64,000 nucleotides of DNA. It comes from Saussurea involucrata (lineage: Eukaryota > Streptophyta > Magnoliopsida > Asterales > Asteraceae). Under the pieces are notes generated by a model. That model was not told the DNA's origin. It ran no database searches and was given only the letters and a program-made list of their open reading frames with translations. Numbering within the stretch: the first letter of the stretch is position 1; the number at the start of each line of letters is the position of its first letter. The stretch spans positions 146,123,429 to 146,187,428 of the forward strand of contig CM066314.1 in NCBI GenBank assembly GCA_033807775.1. The letters run 5' to 3'. Shown piece after piece: positions 1 to 11,910 of the stretch. The translations under genes and the position numbers were made by a program.

Positions 1-1293
1 ACTGTTTTGCACAGAAGCCATATCTTCAGTTTCGTCGAATCTGACATTGATGCTTTCCATCACAGTTCTGGATGACTTGAGGTAGATTTTGTATGCTTTT
101 GATGTGAGCGAGTATCCAATAAAGATGCCTTCAATACCCTTACGACTAAATTTGTTCAAGTTGTCCTTATCGTTCAGCACAATGCACCTGCATCCAAAGA
201 CATGAAAGTAGTGTATTACCGGTTTTCTATTATTAATCAATTCATATGGAGTCTTGCCAAACCGTCGATGTATAATTGAACGGTTTTGTGTATAGCATGC
301 TGTCGCAACAGCTTCAACCCACAGAAACAGAGGTAGATCAGCATAAGACAACATCGTTCTGGCCGCTTCAACGAGTGTACGGTTTCGTCTTTCAACGACA
401 CCGTTCTGCTGAGGTGTTCTGGCCACAGAATATTGATGAGTTATTCCTAATGACTTAAAGAAGTCATCAAGAGTCTTGTTTTTGAATTCTGCCCCGTTAT
501 CTGATCTGACGGTCGGAACTGATTGTTGACGATTCACTTGAAGCTGTTTGATTAATGAGATGATCAAGTCAGGTGTTTCATCTTTTGAGCGTAGAAACTT
601 GACCCATGTGTATCTCGAGTAATCATCGACGACAACAAACATGTAACGTTTGGCACTTATACTCTGAGTCTTCATCGGACCACAAAGATCCATATGAAGG
701 ATTTCCAAAGCTTTGCTTGTGCTGGGCTCGGGTTTCGGTGGATGAGGAGCACGCTTCATCTTACCCTTCTCACAAGCAGCACAGAAATTGTCTTTCTCAA
801 ACTTCAGAACTGGTAGACCTATGACTAAATAACCCAGCGTCAACTTTTGAATGTAACGGAAGTTGAGATGAGATAGTCGTCTATGCCACAACCAACTTTT
901 CTCCAAAGACGCTTTCGACATAAGACATACGTCATTCTGAGGCTTGAGCGTTGATAGGTCAATAGTGTACATATTGGACTTCCTAGAACAACCAAGAAGC
1001 TCATCTCCTCCGTCGGTTAGAACTGCACAACGGGTCTTCTTGAAATGGACTTCTAGGTCTTTATCAGAAAATTGACCTATACTAAACAAATTGTGTCCTA
1101 AGCCCTCGACGTAATTAACTTTTGTACTCATCACATTATCTTTGACAATATCTCTGTAACCCAAAATAGGAGAATATTGATCGTTTCCAAACTTAACTCT
1201 ACCACAGTCCTTTTCCACAAAATTAACGAGCAACTCCTTTCTTCCAGTCATGTGCTTTGAGCAGCCTGAATCTAAGTACCATACATGACTGGG
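1..1293 (-). CDS. E1 pol, 5' part (protease, GAG-pre-integrase, integrase core), runs off the left edge
   Basis: The frame is open from 1293 down to base 1, so the gene continues outside the window. In order it shows an aspartic protease DSG motif (YLDSGCSKHM, about 1275-1250), the GAG-pre-integrase zinc motif (LWHRRLSHLNF, then CAACEKGK), and an integrase core with MDLCGP, VRSDNGAEFKN and GVVERRNRTL carrying the DDE residues. It ends in the conserved IFIGYSLTSKAYKIY block. This is Ty1/copia order, and the wording matches the Sirevirus branch. Integrase inserts element cDNA in the nucleus; protease matures Gag-Pol. No stop is seen over about 430 codons, whereas the gag upstream is badly broken. 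No ATG is needed at the start: the frame opens just after a TTTTGCAG acceptor-like site at 1294-1295. Reverse transcriptase lies outside the window. Confidence 0.88.
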
Positions 1294-1885
1294 CTGCAAA
1301 ATGAAAATTAGACTGTAAGTTCATGATACACTCTTACAATCAAATATGAACATTCAAGATCGTATTCACAGCAACTGGTCATATGATTTATTAACAATCT
1401 GTGAATTGCAAGATATTACAATGAGTTTCTCTCTCAAAAGATATGCGTGAAAAGTTATGTGAAACCAAAGATTAGCCAAAAAGTTCTTTTAGCATACAGT
1501 TGCTAACTCCTATATATACTGTTTAAGGAAAGACTAAAGCTACAGTACATAAAAGAAGCAGACTAATAGAACAATTACACGTGTCCTAATTAGTAACTGA
1601 ATATAGCAGAGAATATCCCAAGATATGAATTCTGAACATACTTCTGAATAAGCGCTTCAGAACATTTGTCTTCATAGTCAGAAGTTCTGAGTCTCCTACT
1701 CAGAACTCTGAACCTTCTAGTCAGAATCCAACACTTAGAATCTTTTTGAGATTTCTCACTCAGAACTTCTGAGTCTTCTACTCAGAACTTCTGAGTCTTC
1801 TGAGTCTTCTTTAGTCTTCTTACTCAGAACTCAACACTTGTGTTTTTGACAAAACTCTAGACCTAACATAGACGGTTTTAGGTAC
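1294..1885 (-). other. E1 gag-pol spacer, intron-like, with TCAGAACTTCTGA array
   Basis: On the minus strand this 592-nt segment starts GTACC after a Trp codon (the gag-terminal WVPK motif) and ends with CTAATTTTCATTTTGCAG just before the protease frame. Removing it would join gag to pol in phase 0. Between about 1660 and 1830 it holds repeats of TCAGAACTTCTGA and GAGTCTTCTACTCAGAAC, a palindromic array. Splicing is inferred from sequence signals only. Confidence 0.4.
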
Positions 1886-4800
1886 CCATTGACAATGGGT
1901 CCTTTCTGATTAGTTGGTTTGGACTTAACATTATGTTTTCTATAACCGGTGTTAAAATAATCATTTGAATAAGACCAACGGTTATAGTCAGATTTGCAGA
2001 TAAAATCATTCACACCACAAGAAGCACAACAAATTTGATCACGTGCCAAATTAATCAGTTGTCGCATTGAATAAACCTTGTAAGGAACTACAAGTTTTCG
2101 TCTATTGCCAACATCATAATTAATAACATTTGAAACAAAATTGTTTTTCTTGGAATTTAAAACATTTAAAACAGCGTGGGATGATTTGATCTGGGCCACA
2201 TCCTGTGTGGACTCCTTTATTCTCCACTCAAGGTGCGTGTTGTTTCTCAAATTACGATCTGAAACACCAGACAAATAGGAGTTGTAAGCTTTTGAATTCT
2301 GAGCTTGAAATGAATTAACATGCTTCTTTCTTTTTGTTTTTCTTTTCTTCTTTTGTAATGATTGTTTGGATTTAGATTTCGAATAATAATCATTAACAGA
2401 AGGGTTTTCAACTGATTTTGAAGATTCACCCTTAAAGAAATTCTTCTTAGGTTCTTCTTATTTGATTATAAAATCTGTGTGATCTGGAAGCTTTGCGTTA
2501 AAATCAAAGTCAAACTAAACGGGTGTTTCTTTTACTTCCTTACCTTTCTCATCACGATTAATCTCAACAGCACAATCAAACTGACTCTTCAATGGAGAAG
2601 GAAAGATACCATAAGACGTCGGATGAAGAAAATTCTTTTGTTCATTTCGAAATGCTTTATCTTCTTCTGTAGGGATATATATCTCAGGATCAAGTTGACT
2701 TTCCAAATCCCAAGATTCAAGATCATCTTGGTCATATGCTCCTATAGATAGTATTTCCCATGAAAGCTTTGCACGAGGAGACATCTGAATCTGAAGAATG
2801 CTTTTCTTTTGAAACTTTTTCTTCAGATATTTCCTCAAGTTTTGTTTTCATTTCTTTTAAACTTTCCGAAAACACTGTGATCATAACTTCCTTTTCGATC
2901 TCGAAAGAAAGCTTCTCGTCATTTCTGACTTCTTGAATAGTACTTTCAAACTTGCTTTCGAGGTCCATGAGTTTCTGTTCAAGAAGCATTGGTGGAAAGT
3001 ATCTTTTGCCTTCCAAAATTGGATTTTCATTAATATCCTTTTGAAGATTTTCCATTTCCTCCGGTTCTTTAACAATATAAGTCTCAAAGTAATCATTTGG
3101 CAAGGTTCTTTCGTTATCTAATGCTTTTGCATTATCAGGACCATACCAAAAAGGAAGTTGCATTTTAACAGTGGTTTTTCTTTTTATTTCTTCCTCAGCC
3201 TCATAGTCTTCACCATCCATTTTAAGCCATTTGATTTGATAGCTAGGATGTATTGCAAGCATAAACCATTCAATTTTATAAAGAGTGGGAGTTTTTATTA
3301 AGGCATTCCTCAGGTACTGTGGATTATCATATCCGATACCCCACTTTGAATTGAAATACCTGAACTTGCTTGGCTTATTCATGTGAATTGTTTGTTCAGT
3401 TTGGCCTGCTTTGTACAGTTTATCTTCCAGACCTTTGACATTTTCACACAGCTCATTACTCCTATCTTTATAAGCATATAAAAGATTTTCAAACTCACTA
3501 TTCTTGGTTTCCGAACTCATTAATTTTTCTGATAGTTCAGATATTCGACTTTGAAAATACGCATTACCAATATCGAACTCAGTCTTTTTCTTTTCTAATT
3601 CTTTAATTTGACTGTCTTGTTCTATTAGTCTTTCCTTTTGAGTGGAAATTATTTCATCTGCTCTTTTATGATCATTTGTTAGTTCTTCTAACTTCTTTGT
3701 TAAATATGCTTGTTGACTAAAAAAATTATTATAGAGATCAGAATGTACCTCATTTGAAGTAGACTCTGACCCTTCATCATCGGTGTTTTTGGTCATGAAG
3801 CACATCTTGGTCTGAGCCGCTGTCTCATCATCTGCTTCATCATCAGTCTGATCAAGCCAGTATTCCTCTTCGACCAACAGTGATATCCCCGATTCCTTCT
3901 GTTCAGCAAGCATCAACTTATTCTTGTAATAACTGGAATCCCTGACTTTCGGCTTCCAACATTCCTTGGAGAAGTGACCAGTCTTTCCACAATTGTAGCA
4001 CTTCGGTGCTTCATCCTTCTTCTCAAATACCTTCTTCTATTCTGGCCTCTTATACTCATCTCTCTTATACTCAGCCCTCTTGTCATCAAACTTCTTGTTC
4101 GATTCAACATGTGCTTTGTGCTCGAAGTTCTTAGAGCCAGACGCATACCTTTGACTGTTAGAACTGGGGCTTTTTCCAAACTGTCTTTGAAAAGATCTGG
4201 TAAGGAGTATCATAGCTTTCTTCATACTTTCAACATCATCTATCCCATCTGCTTCATTCTGTTCCTCATCAGACTGATTACCCACATTCTTTGAGTATTT
4301 ATTGATGGTTTTGTTAGACATTAAAGAAAGTGGATCTAACTCTTCTTCCTGAACCTCTCTTTTCTCTTCCTTCTTCTCTTTCTTCTTTTTCTTGGCTCTC
4401 TTTTCATTAGCATCTTCCTCATCCTGTTTCAAGGTTTCATATATCTCTTGTAGAGGCAAATCAGCTAACCTAGCATTCTGTTTTATTCGGTGAGCATACT
4501 TCTTCCATTCGGGTTGAAGAACACTCAGGAATTTCACATTGTGCTCGATTATTGACTTGTCTATACTGTACCTATTCAACTCATTCAAAATAGTAGTGAA
4601 ACGACCATAAGCAGAATCAAGTGCCTCCCCTTCCTTTTGTTTAAAGTTTTCATACAAATTGATGGCGTTGGAGATTCTCATCTGGTTCTCCACTTCAGAT
4701 CCTTGATACAGCTTTATCAACTCATCAAACATAGCCTTCCCATAATAGTTTTTGCTATCTACCTTTCGATAAATATCATTGGTCAAGCCTTGAATAACTA

Positions 4801-5082
4801 GGGACTTTGCCATTTTGTCTCCATAATGATTTTTCTTTTGTTCAGGATCATAGTGTAATGGTATAACTTCAACCCACTCTGGAATAAGCTCACCATCAGT
4901 AGCAATTCCTCTTCTCATTTGTTTCTCCATAGGCCATTCTCAAGTGAATTAGAAATATATTCCCCGTTCTCTTGTCGCTCAACATAGTCTATAAATCTGT
5001 CTTTCCATATCTTAAACTCCTTGGGAAAAAGAACAGGTGGTTTCTTCTTCGACCCAATAGTCAAGATGTCTCTTGTTGTCAT
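1866..5082 (-). pseudogene. E1 gag, broken
   Basis: Gag forms the nucleoprotein particle. The start is the ATG at 5082 (MTTRDILTIGSKKKPPVLFP), a typical N-terminus for this group. A frameshift lies near 4935; the next frame, from 4930, holds the capsid-like helical domain and a Lys/Glu-rich stretch. A TAG at 4037-4039 interrupts the frame just before a CCHC knuckle (CYNCGKTGHFSKEC, about 3985-3945). From about 3916 to 2732 comes a long coiled-coil tail with the block WGIGYDNPQYL, which recurs in E4. Further shifts near 2830 and 2515 lead to the C-terminus, where the conserved WVPK end is in the third frame (about 1886). With at least three frameshifts and a nonsense codon this copy cannot give full Gag. 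Membership of the E1 element follows from order and strand with pol. Confidence 0.75.
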
Positions 5083-5953
5083 ATTTAGATTACTTGTTTA
5101 CGATCGTTAAGTACTCCTTAGATTTGATTAGTAAAGATTAATTTCACACTGTCTTGTCTCAACCCACTGTCTGTCTCAACCCACTTCTCGTCGCAACACA
5201 CGTCTTGTCGCAACACAATTCTTGTCGCAACCAAAAACTTGTCTAAACCAACAAGTTGCGAAAGTAGCTAAAACTTTGTCGCAGCAAATAGGTTGCGATA
5301 CAACTTCAAAAAGATTCTTATCGCAATAGAAGATTGCGATAAGTACTGTTCATAATAAGGATGGTTGCGATAGTTGAGTCTTGTCGCAACAGATAGTTGT
5401 GATATGCTACTGTTCACTTCAAAAAATTGGGATTATAACGGCTTGTCGCAACTGAGGGTTGCGATACAATACTGTTCACTTCTTGTGGATTGTGATAGTT
5501 ATGAATCCTCAAGAACACTGAGAGTTGCGAAAGTTATGAATACTCAAGAACACCGAGGGTTGCGATAGTTTTGAATATTCATATGATCTTAAGTCAATTC
5601 TTCAAAAATGATCCAATTACTCTGAAAATTGGTACGCAGGTTCGCAATAATATTCTGGACAACTTTAATTCTTCATGTTTTGTCCAAAAACCACTAGAAC
5701 AGTGATTCTCAATCCAAAACAATAGGTTTTCTTCAAAAGTCCGAAAATACAAGTTTTGCACAAATTGAGACTAATCCTGGTGCAATTGCGGAATCAAAAC
5801 ACACAGGGATGATAATCAAACACTCCTAGACCAATTCTAATCCATTTGAAGCACTCAAATGGCTAAAATCGAATAGAAATGAATGAAAAATGAAGAACAC
5901 TCAAAATTTGCAAAAACCTTCAAAATCCTAATCTGATCTAAGTGATATACTAT
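5083..5953 (-). other. E1 untranslated leader with TTGTCGCAAC/GTTGCGA repeats
   Basis: This is the leader between PBS and gag. From about 5140 to 5575 it is packed with CTTGTCGCAAC and its inverse GTTGCGATA, spaced 20-60 nt apart and often next to the words ACTGTTC or GAATACTC. No coding frame is supported. The motif differs from the arrays of the other elements in the window. Confidence 0.6.
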
Positions 5954-5965
5954 GCTCTGATACCA
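5954..5965 (-). other. E1 primer-binding site (tRNA-iMet)
   Basis: The minus strand reads TGGTATCAGAGC, the complement of the 3' end of plant initiator-methionine tRNA, two bases from the LTR end at 5968. It fixes the orientation of E1. Confidence 0.9.
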
Positions 5966-5967
5966 AT

Positions 5968-6041
5968 TGTGATCCCAGAACAAGTAATCAAACAGTATAA
6001 TCAATCAGATGGCCATCCATATATATCATTGATGATCAATC
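5968..6041 (-). repeat. E1 5' LTR, inner part (interrupted by E2)
   Basis: The plus strand begins TGTGATCCCAGAACAAGT, the same end as the LTR at 31211. The LTR is cut at 6041 by insertion of E2 and resumes at 18732. With the other part it makes an LTR of about 250 bp. Confidence 0.85.
6037..6041. repeat. Target-site duplication CAATC (left copy) of E2
   Basis: CAATC directly precedes the E2 LTR at 6042 and is repeated at 18727-18731 right after the other LTR. This proves one insertion event of the whole unit. Confidence 0.92.
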
Positions 6042-6968
6042 TGTTAGTCCCAGATGGCTATAACAAGTATTGTAGAAGGGGGGGGGGGAGTTGAATACAA
6101 TACTCAAAATTTTCACAATTTTAATTCTATTATTGAAAAACCTTCAACAAGAATTACACATAGAAACTAAAGACTGTTGCGGAAAAGAACAGATAAACTA
6201 TTCTAACAATCTTTCACAAAGTATACTAAACAAAACAACTTAGAACACTTACAACAAAGCTATGAAGTTTTTAAGCAATATGGAGATTTCTTGCACTGAG
6301 AGAGATTTCCAGAAAGCGTGGTTTGAATGGAAACACCTTCTTCCTTTTATAGTGTGAAAAGGGTACTAAGCAAAAAATGCTTGGGACACTTGTCATCAGG
6401 AGATTTGCTTGAGGATGTTGACTTCTGAAAAGTTGATATGTCTTTATCACCTTTTCCTTGGTACTAGGTATAGAACCCATGCTGAAAGGGACTTTAACTG
6501 ATAATGGATAAAACGACAAACAGTCACTTTTATCTGGCAAAGGATATTGTTCCATAATAAATGATCTTCTTGATGTGAATTCCAAGACAATCACACCAAT
6601 GGTTTTCCACCGATATAATTGATGTTGGGCATTGAAACCATCTGCATAGAAAACCATTGAAACAAGGATCCCACCGATTTGGGCATTAAGATCGGTGGGA
6701 TGTTTCTGCCGACGAGAGGAAGGTCGGTGGAGAGGATGTCCACCGATATGTGAGGACACCATCGGTGGACAATGACTTGAATGAATGTTGAGAAGAGTCT
6801 TCTTATTTCCACAATGAGAATATATTCAAGCTTGGTTTCGGTTGATCTTCAACTTCACCGAATTGTTGATATCTTGTACAAGTCATTTCAAAGAACCATG
6901 CTAAAATATTCTAAGTAAGGTATAGAGAGGACACCGGTGAGTCAATTTCAAATCTCAGTGACCCAACA
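6042..6968 (-). repeat. E2 3' LTR
   Basis: It starts TGTTAGTCCCAG and ends ACCCAACA (inverted TGTTRG/CCAACA ends). From about 6598 to 6775 it carries a cluster of CCACCGAT and ATCGGTGG, the palindromic motif that recurs through the element. A run of G (about 6080-6088) is longer here than in the 5' LTR copy. Confidence 0.93.
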
Positions 6969-6980
6969 ATCTCCCCCTAT
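6969..6980 (-). other. E2 polypurine tract
   Basis: The minus strand reads ATAGGGGGAGAT directly against the 3' LTR. This is the plus-strand primer site for cDNA synthesis. The GGGGGAG core recurs next to other elements in this window. Confidence 0.85.
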
Positions 6981-7273
6981 TTGAATTTGAGCTCTATCCT
7001 TAGAATATTTAAGAGTATTTAAAAGTAAAATGCATTTTGACCCTTTTTACTCTTTTTGGGTTCTTTTCACATAGACCATTATTTTTGTTCTTTTTGATCT
7101 ATTTTCTTTTTGTATGAGTATGTATACTATAGACAATATTTACAAGTAATAAAGTGTAACTATGTGTAACAAGGAAATTCAAATAGAAGAGAAGTACTTG
7201 TATTACCGAAACTTTCATACATTTGGAAATGAAGAAAAGTTTTACAAGTACTTGAAAAATGAAAACACTTAGA

Positions 7274-10200
7274 TCATTTTCTCATTGTCTGACGACGCTG
7301 AATTTTGGCAAGGATGTTCTGGTAGAAAGGTTGAGCTTCGGGGATGTATGGCATCAGATTGGATATGCCTTCAAGAAGAATAATGTCCGCCAAAGGGATT
7401 TGAGCGAACCTGAAGAAGCGTCGGCGGCCGAAACCATCATTGAAGTAGAGTTCGAGAATCGGTGAGAGACTTATCATGGTAGAGGGATAAGTAGTTGATG
7501 TGGGAAGAGACAAGTTGAGATTGTCCACATAGGGAATCCTTCCTTTCTTGGCTAACTCTTTGAAGATGAGGTCGGTGACCTTTTGGTTCTTGGTCTTCGG
7601 TAGGCGGATATCTTCCTTGAGGGACTGAAGTTTGGCTCTTTCTTCGGTGGAGAGGACGATGTTGTGCTTCTTTTTCACTTCCTTCATTTTATCCATCAAG
7701 CCATCAATGCACTTGATGAATACATCTTTCTTTGGATTTATGCTCTTTACTAGAAGTTTAGAGATTTCAAACCATTCAGAGAGGCCGAATTGTTTCAAGT
7801 GGTAGTCTCTAATACTTCTAGTCATGCCATCTTCTCTCTCAATTATCAATCTGATGTCGGTAGGATTGGCTTTGGATGTGGCAATTTTGATACATGTGAT
7901 TGGAGATTTGCTGGTTCGGTAGTGCATTTCCTTTTTGTACCAAGAAATTTCCTCATCCTTTTCTTCCTGAAGAGCACTCACTACCGATTTCTGAGTTTTG
8001 ATGGCATCGGTAGACTTTACTTTTGCTGCTTCTTCCTCGGCATCTTTCAGAGAGAGAGCTTTAGATTCATCCAAACTAATTTGAGCAAGTCTGGCTTCCT
8101 CAATCTCTTGAGGAGTTAGACCAAGTTCGGGGTTGGAGTCTTGAGATGTTGGATGGGTTGGTGGTTTTAGTTTCAGAGTTTGGGCACCCTCAGGTCGGGC
8201 CCCATACTTGGCTAAGTCTTTCTTTTTCTTTTCTTCTTCGGCTTCTTGTTCGGCAGATAGTATTTTCTTTCCTTTATCCTTAGGGGTCTCGGACACTTGC
8301 CCCCCTCAGATTGTGCCGATGTTTTCTCCATCGATTTCTTTTGAAGAATCAGTGGTGGTGAGGAAGAGGTACCAAAAGGTTTCGGTGGTGGAGAAGATTT
8401 CGGTGGTGGTGAAGACTTCGGTGGAGGTGAGGATTTCGGTGATGGTGAGGATTTCGCTGATGGTGAGGATTTCGGTGGTGGTGAAGAAGTAGTACCTGGA
8501 ATATCGGTGGCTTTCTTTGATATGCGGATGTGTGGATGATCGGTGGAAAGTGAAGACTGATTGTTGTTTGTTCGTTTGACCAAAGGCATTTTCGGTGGTG
8601 GATCAGGTTTCTCCCCCTCAGCAACAGGCCGAACTATCAAACCCAACAAAGTAAACACCTGATCAAGTTTCGAGTGAAGAAGGTTGATACTAGCAGGATC
8701 AATGTTGGTCAAAGTAAAATCACCCAAATCCATATCCCAATCCAAGCTTTTTTCAAGGATATCAACTTTGGTATGCAGAGAGTCAAGGGAGTCAGATAGA
8801 CGAGTCCGAAGATTTTGATGCCGACGGGCCTCAGTATGAAGACGGAAGATTTCAGCATCTTTAACTGTCGTGGATGCTTTGAAGGCACCGAAAGAAACGG
8901 CAAGGTCGGAATGGGAAGAGGTCAAAGATTCCACCTTGTTTGATAATAATGCTAAGCTTTCAGAAAAAGGCCGAAGAGCTTCCCGAAGAGCATCTGCCAA
9001 TTGCTGAGGTTGCCGAGACTCGAGCACCGAAACCCGATCATTGGTTTGAGCCATAAAGGAGACTGTGGCTTGTTTGAGTGATTCAAACTAAGTACCTACT
9101 AATCTACACTGACGAGCACTTTCTTGAACCTCCGCAATTAAATCACTCGGTAGCCGAATACCTGTAATAGGAGGAGCACGAACCTCGGGTAACTCGAATC
9201 GGGGATATGTCGGTGACAACCGGGAATAAGGTAGAGGTAGTATTCTTTCGTCAACAGATGGGGAGGAGGATGGATAATTGCATGAAGGATCGGGGTAAAG
9301 GACCCTTTGTCGGGGTATTAGTGGGGGAGATGGTGGTCTTTGATGAGAGGAGGAAGAACTCACAGATGCATCGGATCGGCATGGAGTGGGGGATCAGTGT
9401 GGAGAGACTATCGGGGTGGTTATTTTCGGGGTAGGGGATCGGTGTGGGGTTGGAGATCGGTGTGAGGAGACGATCAGGGTGGATATTTTCGGGGTAGGGG
9501 ATCGGTGTGGGGTTGGTGAATCGGTGAGGGTGGTCTCATCGGTGGGAATCGTGGTTCGGGGAGAACCTGTGTCTTCCAATAAAAAATCAATGAAGTCTCG
9601 TGGGGGGGATTTTTTTGTGGGGGAACCCTCAGCGGGTTGTGCATCATCGATCTCATAATGATCGGGTGTTAAGCTGTGCAGTGAAAATTATGTACCCTCG
9701 AGGGGAGAGACCCCGAGGTCATCTCCACCACCCAAAGAAGCGAGTAGGGAGGTAAGTTGTGGTTCCTCCAAATGTACAACTGAAGCCTGTGGAGAGGCAA
9801 CAGAGGAGTCGGTAGGGGTGATAACGGATTCCCTTGGCCCGGAGGGTTGAATTTCAACAACTGGCGATTTTTGAGAATCGTCAGTTGGCTTAGTCGGTTG
9901 GGCCGAAGGCTTTCGATATCTCTTTAAAGGAGACCTAGAAGGGGATGTTGAGTGCCTCCGCTTATGAGAAGGGTTTTGAACCAGGGAAGCCTCCGAGGGA
10001 TCTCTCGGTGGCGTGGTTCGAGAAGCGGGTGCGGAGGTGTCGGTGGCCTTTCGTCTTTTCTTTTTAGCGCCACCCGACGTCACTCGAGGACGGGGAGAAG
10101 GAGCCACTGCAACTTGCGGGTCCGCGGGAACTTCCGGGTGTTGAAACCCGGGAGCTTCCGCCGCACCCCAGTGAAGATCGGGAGATATAGCAAAAGAAAT

Positions 10201-11025
10201 CATACCTTGGCGTAAAGGAAGATCAGTAGCGAGGTGGCCAATATTGAGTGTCTTTTGGCCAACAATAGGGGATGCCCAGTCGTATGAAAAACGAGGAGAT
10301 TGAGACTTTCGATCCGAGTCCAAAGCCGAGCCAAGCTTGTGTTGAAGGATCATAGATATGAAACGAGGATATGCGACATGACACCTTTTCGGATGCTTCA
10401 CCACTTCAGTCAACTCAGTAAAGAAATACTGAGCAAAGTCGATTTTCCTTTGGAAGATTAGTGCATGGGCCAACTTGATAATATAAGAAGGGGATTGGTC
10501 GTGACCACTTGTCTTTCTAGATAGACAATGGATTACATGTGCAAAAAAGAAGTTCCATACACCACCCATTTTGTTGCGAGTGAGAGTACCTGGGCCTTTA
10601 GAGGATTTGGAGGCTTTGTCTTCAGATTGGTGGATATAGCCAAGGGTATTAATGACTTGCTCCAGGAGGTTATCGACATACATGTCATCATATTCAGAAA
10701 AGGCTTCGATCCAGAGAGCATTGCGAACATCATCTACTCCGAAGGTAAGATCGTGATCACCTTCCTCGTCAGAAAAGATAGAAGCATGAATGGCTTCATT
10801 TGATATATCATACACACTAGAGAGCCAAAACTTGCCAATGAGCATCTTGCTCATCTTCGGGTTGCATGTGAAAGCATGGAGAAGAGGTGAGCGGGTTAAT
10901 AACTTTGTGATTGTGTGGAACTCGGGATGTGCGGGATCGGATTTGAACCTTGCGACGTGATTGCAAGGGTTGAATATGAGGTCTTCAAAACTAGTAGGAA
11001 GGTTTTTAACTATCTTGGGAGCCAT
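7274..11025 (-). pseudogene. E2 env-like ORF (ORF3), lightly disabled
   Basis: An ORF of about 1,250 codons after pol, in the position of the Sirevirus env-like gene. The start is ATG 11025 (MAPKIVKNLPTSFEDLIFNP), 105 nt after a TATA box and a pyrimidine-rich leader. The first 300 residues form a folded-looking domain (LHAFTCNPKMSKMLIGKFWL, LSRKTSGHDQ, YPRFISMIL) shared in outline with the E4 ORF at 62469. Then come a Pro/Ser/Arg-rich region, an 18-bp-period repeat coding SPxPKS, a coiled-coil-like segment near 8990-8800, and a second domain at 7950-7300. In-frame stops lie at 9688, 9394 and 9088; a one-base change in a G run near 8297 shifts the frame. I see no convincing signal peptide or membrane span, so the name env-like rests on position only. 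Function unknown. Confidence 0.78.
8379..8490 (-). repeat. 18-bp tandem repeat in the env-like ORF
   Basis: About six copies of an 18-bp unit (plus strand TTCGGTGGTGGTGAAGA with variants) encode Ser-Pro-Pro-Pro-Lys-Ser repeats on the minus strand. Each unit contains TCGGTG or a one-base variant, so coding repeat and motif array coincide. Confidence 0.8.
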
Positions 11026-11128
11026 TGTTGTAGGTGAGGAAAACGTGAGAGAGAAGAAGGAATACTTGAGAGATTTTGGGTGGTTGCAGGTTTCGAAGGA
11101 AAGGAAAATGGAGAAGATGGGTTTAGGG

Positions 11129-11138
11129 TTTATATAGG
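11129..11138 (-). promoter_or_regulatory. Candidate internal TATA box for the E2 env-like ORF
   Basis: The minus strand reads CCTATATAAACCC followed by a leader rich in TCTTCTCC and TCTCTC, then ATG at 11025. Spacing and composition look like an ordinary plant promoter and 5' UTR. It is separate from the LTR promoter. Confidence 0.5.
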
Positions 11139-11339
11139 AGAGAAGAAATAGGAAGATGAAAGATCTTGGGGATTTGAAAATAGGGCGGCAACGGTTATGT
11201 GGGTGTGAGAGATGGATTTAAATAAAATAATATAATTTAAAAGGGTAATGATGAGGGTTATAGGAATGTGTTGTCAAAACGGCTTTACATGGAACGGGAT
11301 GGGTCAAAGTTGATTGACACCTAGGGGTTTATGGGTGAT

Positions 11340-11910
11340 GTGATCATGGGGAAGCGTATGTGATAAGTTCAACGAGTCGGTGGTAGATTTCGGTGGGACA
11401 TCTCACCGATGAAAGGGAATCGGTGTAACACTGGTAGAAACACGTCGATGTGGATTGTACTAACACCAAGGAAGCAATTGAGTGTATCGACAAGAGTGAT
11501 ATGTTTTTCGGTGGAGTATCACGTCGGTGGAAAGAATATCGGTAAAGGATATGGTAAAGGTGAACACCGATGAATGTGTATGATATAGAACACACCGATT
11601 AAAGAATACACCGATTTGGGGTTCGGTGATAATGGTGAATACCGATGAATGCGTCGGTGGTGAGAAGAGGAATCAATCGTCGGTGGAGATTACCGAATAA
11701 GATTTCGGTGTTTGAGCAAAGCCACCGATGGAAGAAATTAATTTCGGTGTGGATTTACAAGAAAATATCATACCGACGTTATTTGGTGAGATGTCGGTAG
11801 AGAGATAGGCGAAATATCGGTGAGATGGGAAAGGAACATCATTAAGAGAATTTCATCGGTGTAGAGAGATCGGTGATAAGAGTTACCGATGGGAAATCGG
11901 TGAAACAAAG
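11340..11910. repeat. Dense CACCGA/TCGGTG array between pol and the env-like ORF
   Basis: I count about 19 copies of TCGGTG or CACCGA in 570 bp, in both orientations, separated by unrelated AT-richer words, so it is a dispersed motif array and not a tandem repeat. No coding frame is supported. It lies directly after the pol stop and upstream of the candidate env-like promoter. Confidence 0.85.

Noticed and set aside
6271..6812. ORFs of 163 and 73 codons, repeated at 18029-18570
   Set aside because: They are fully inside the two LTRs of E2 and occur twice for that reason; they overlap the motif cluster and have no start context.
9207..9658. Gly/Val-rich plus-strand ORFs
   Set aside because: Antisense shadow of the Pro/Ser-rich part of the E2 env-like ORF.
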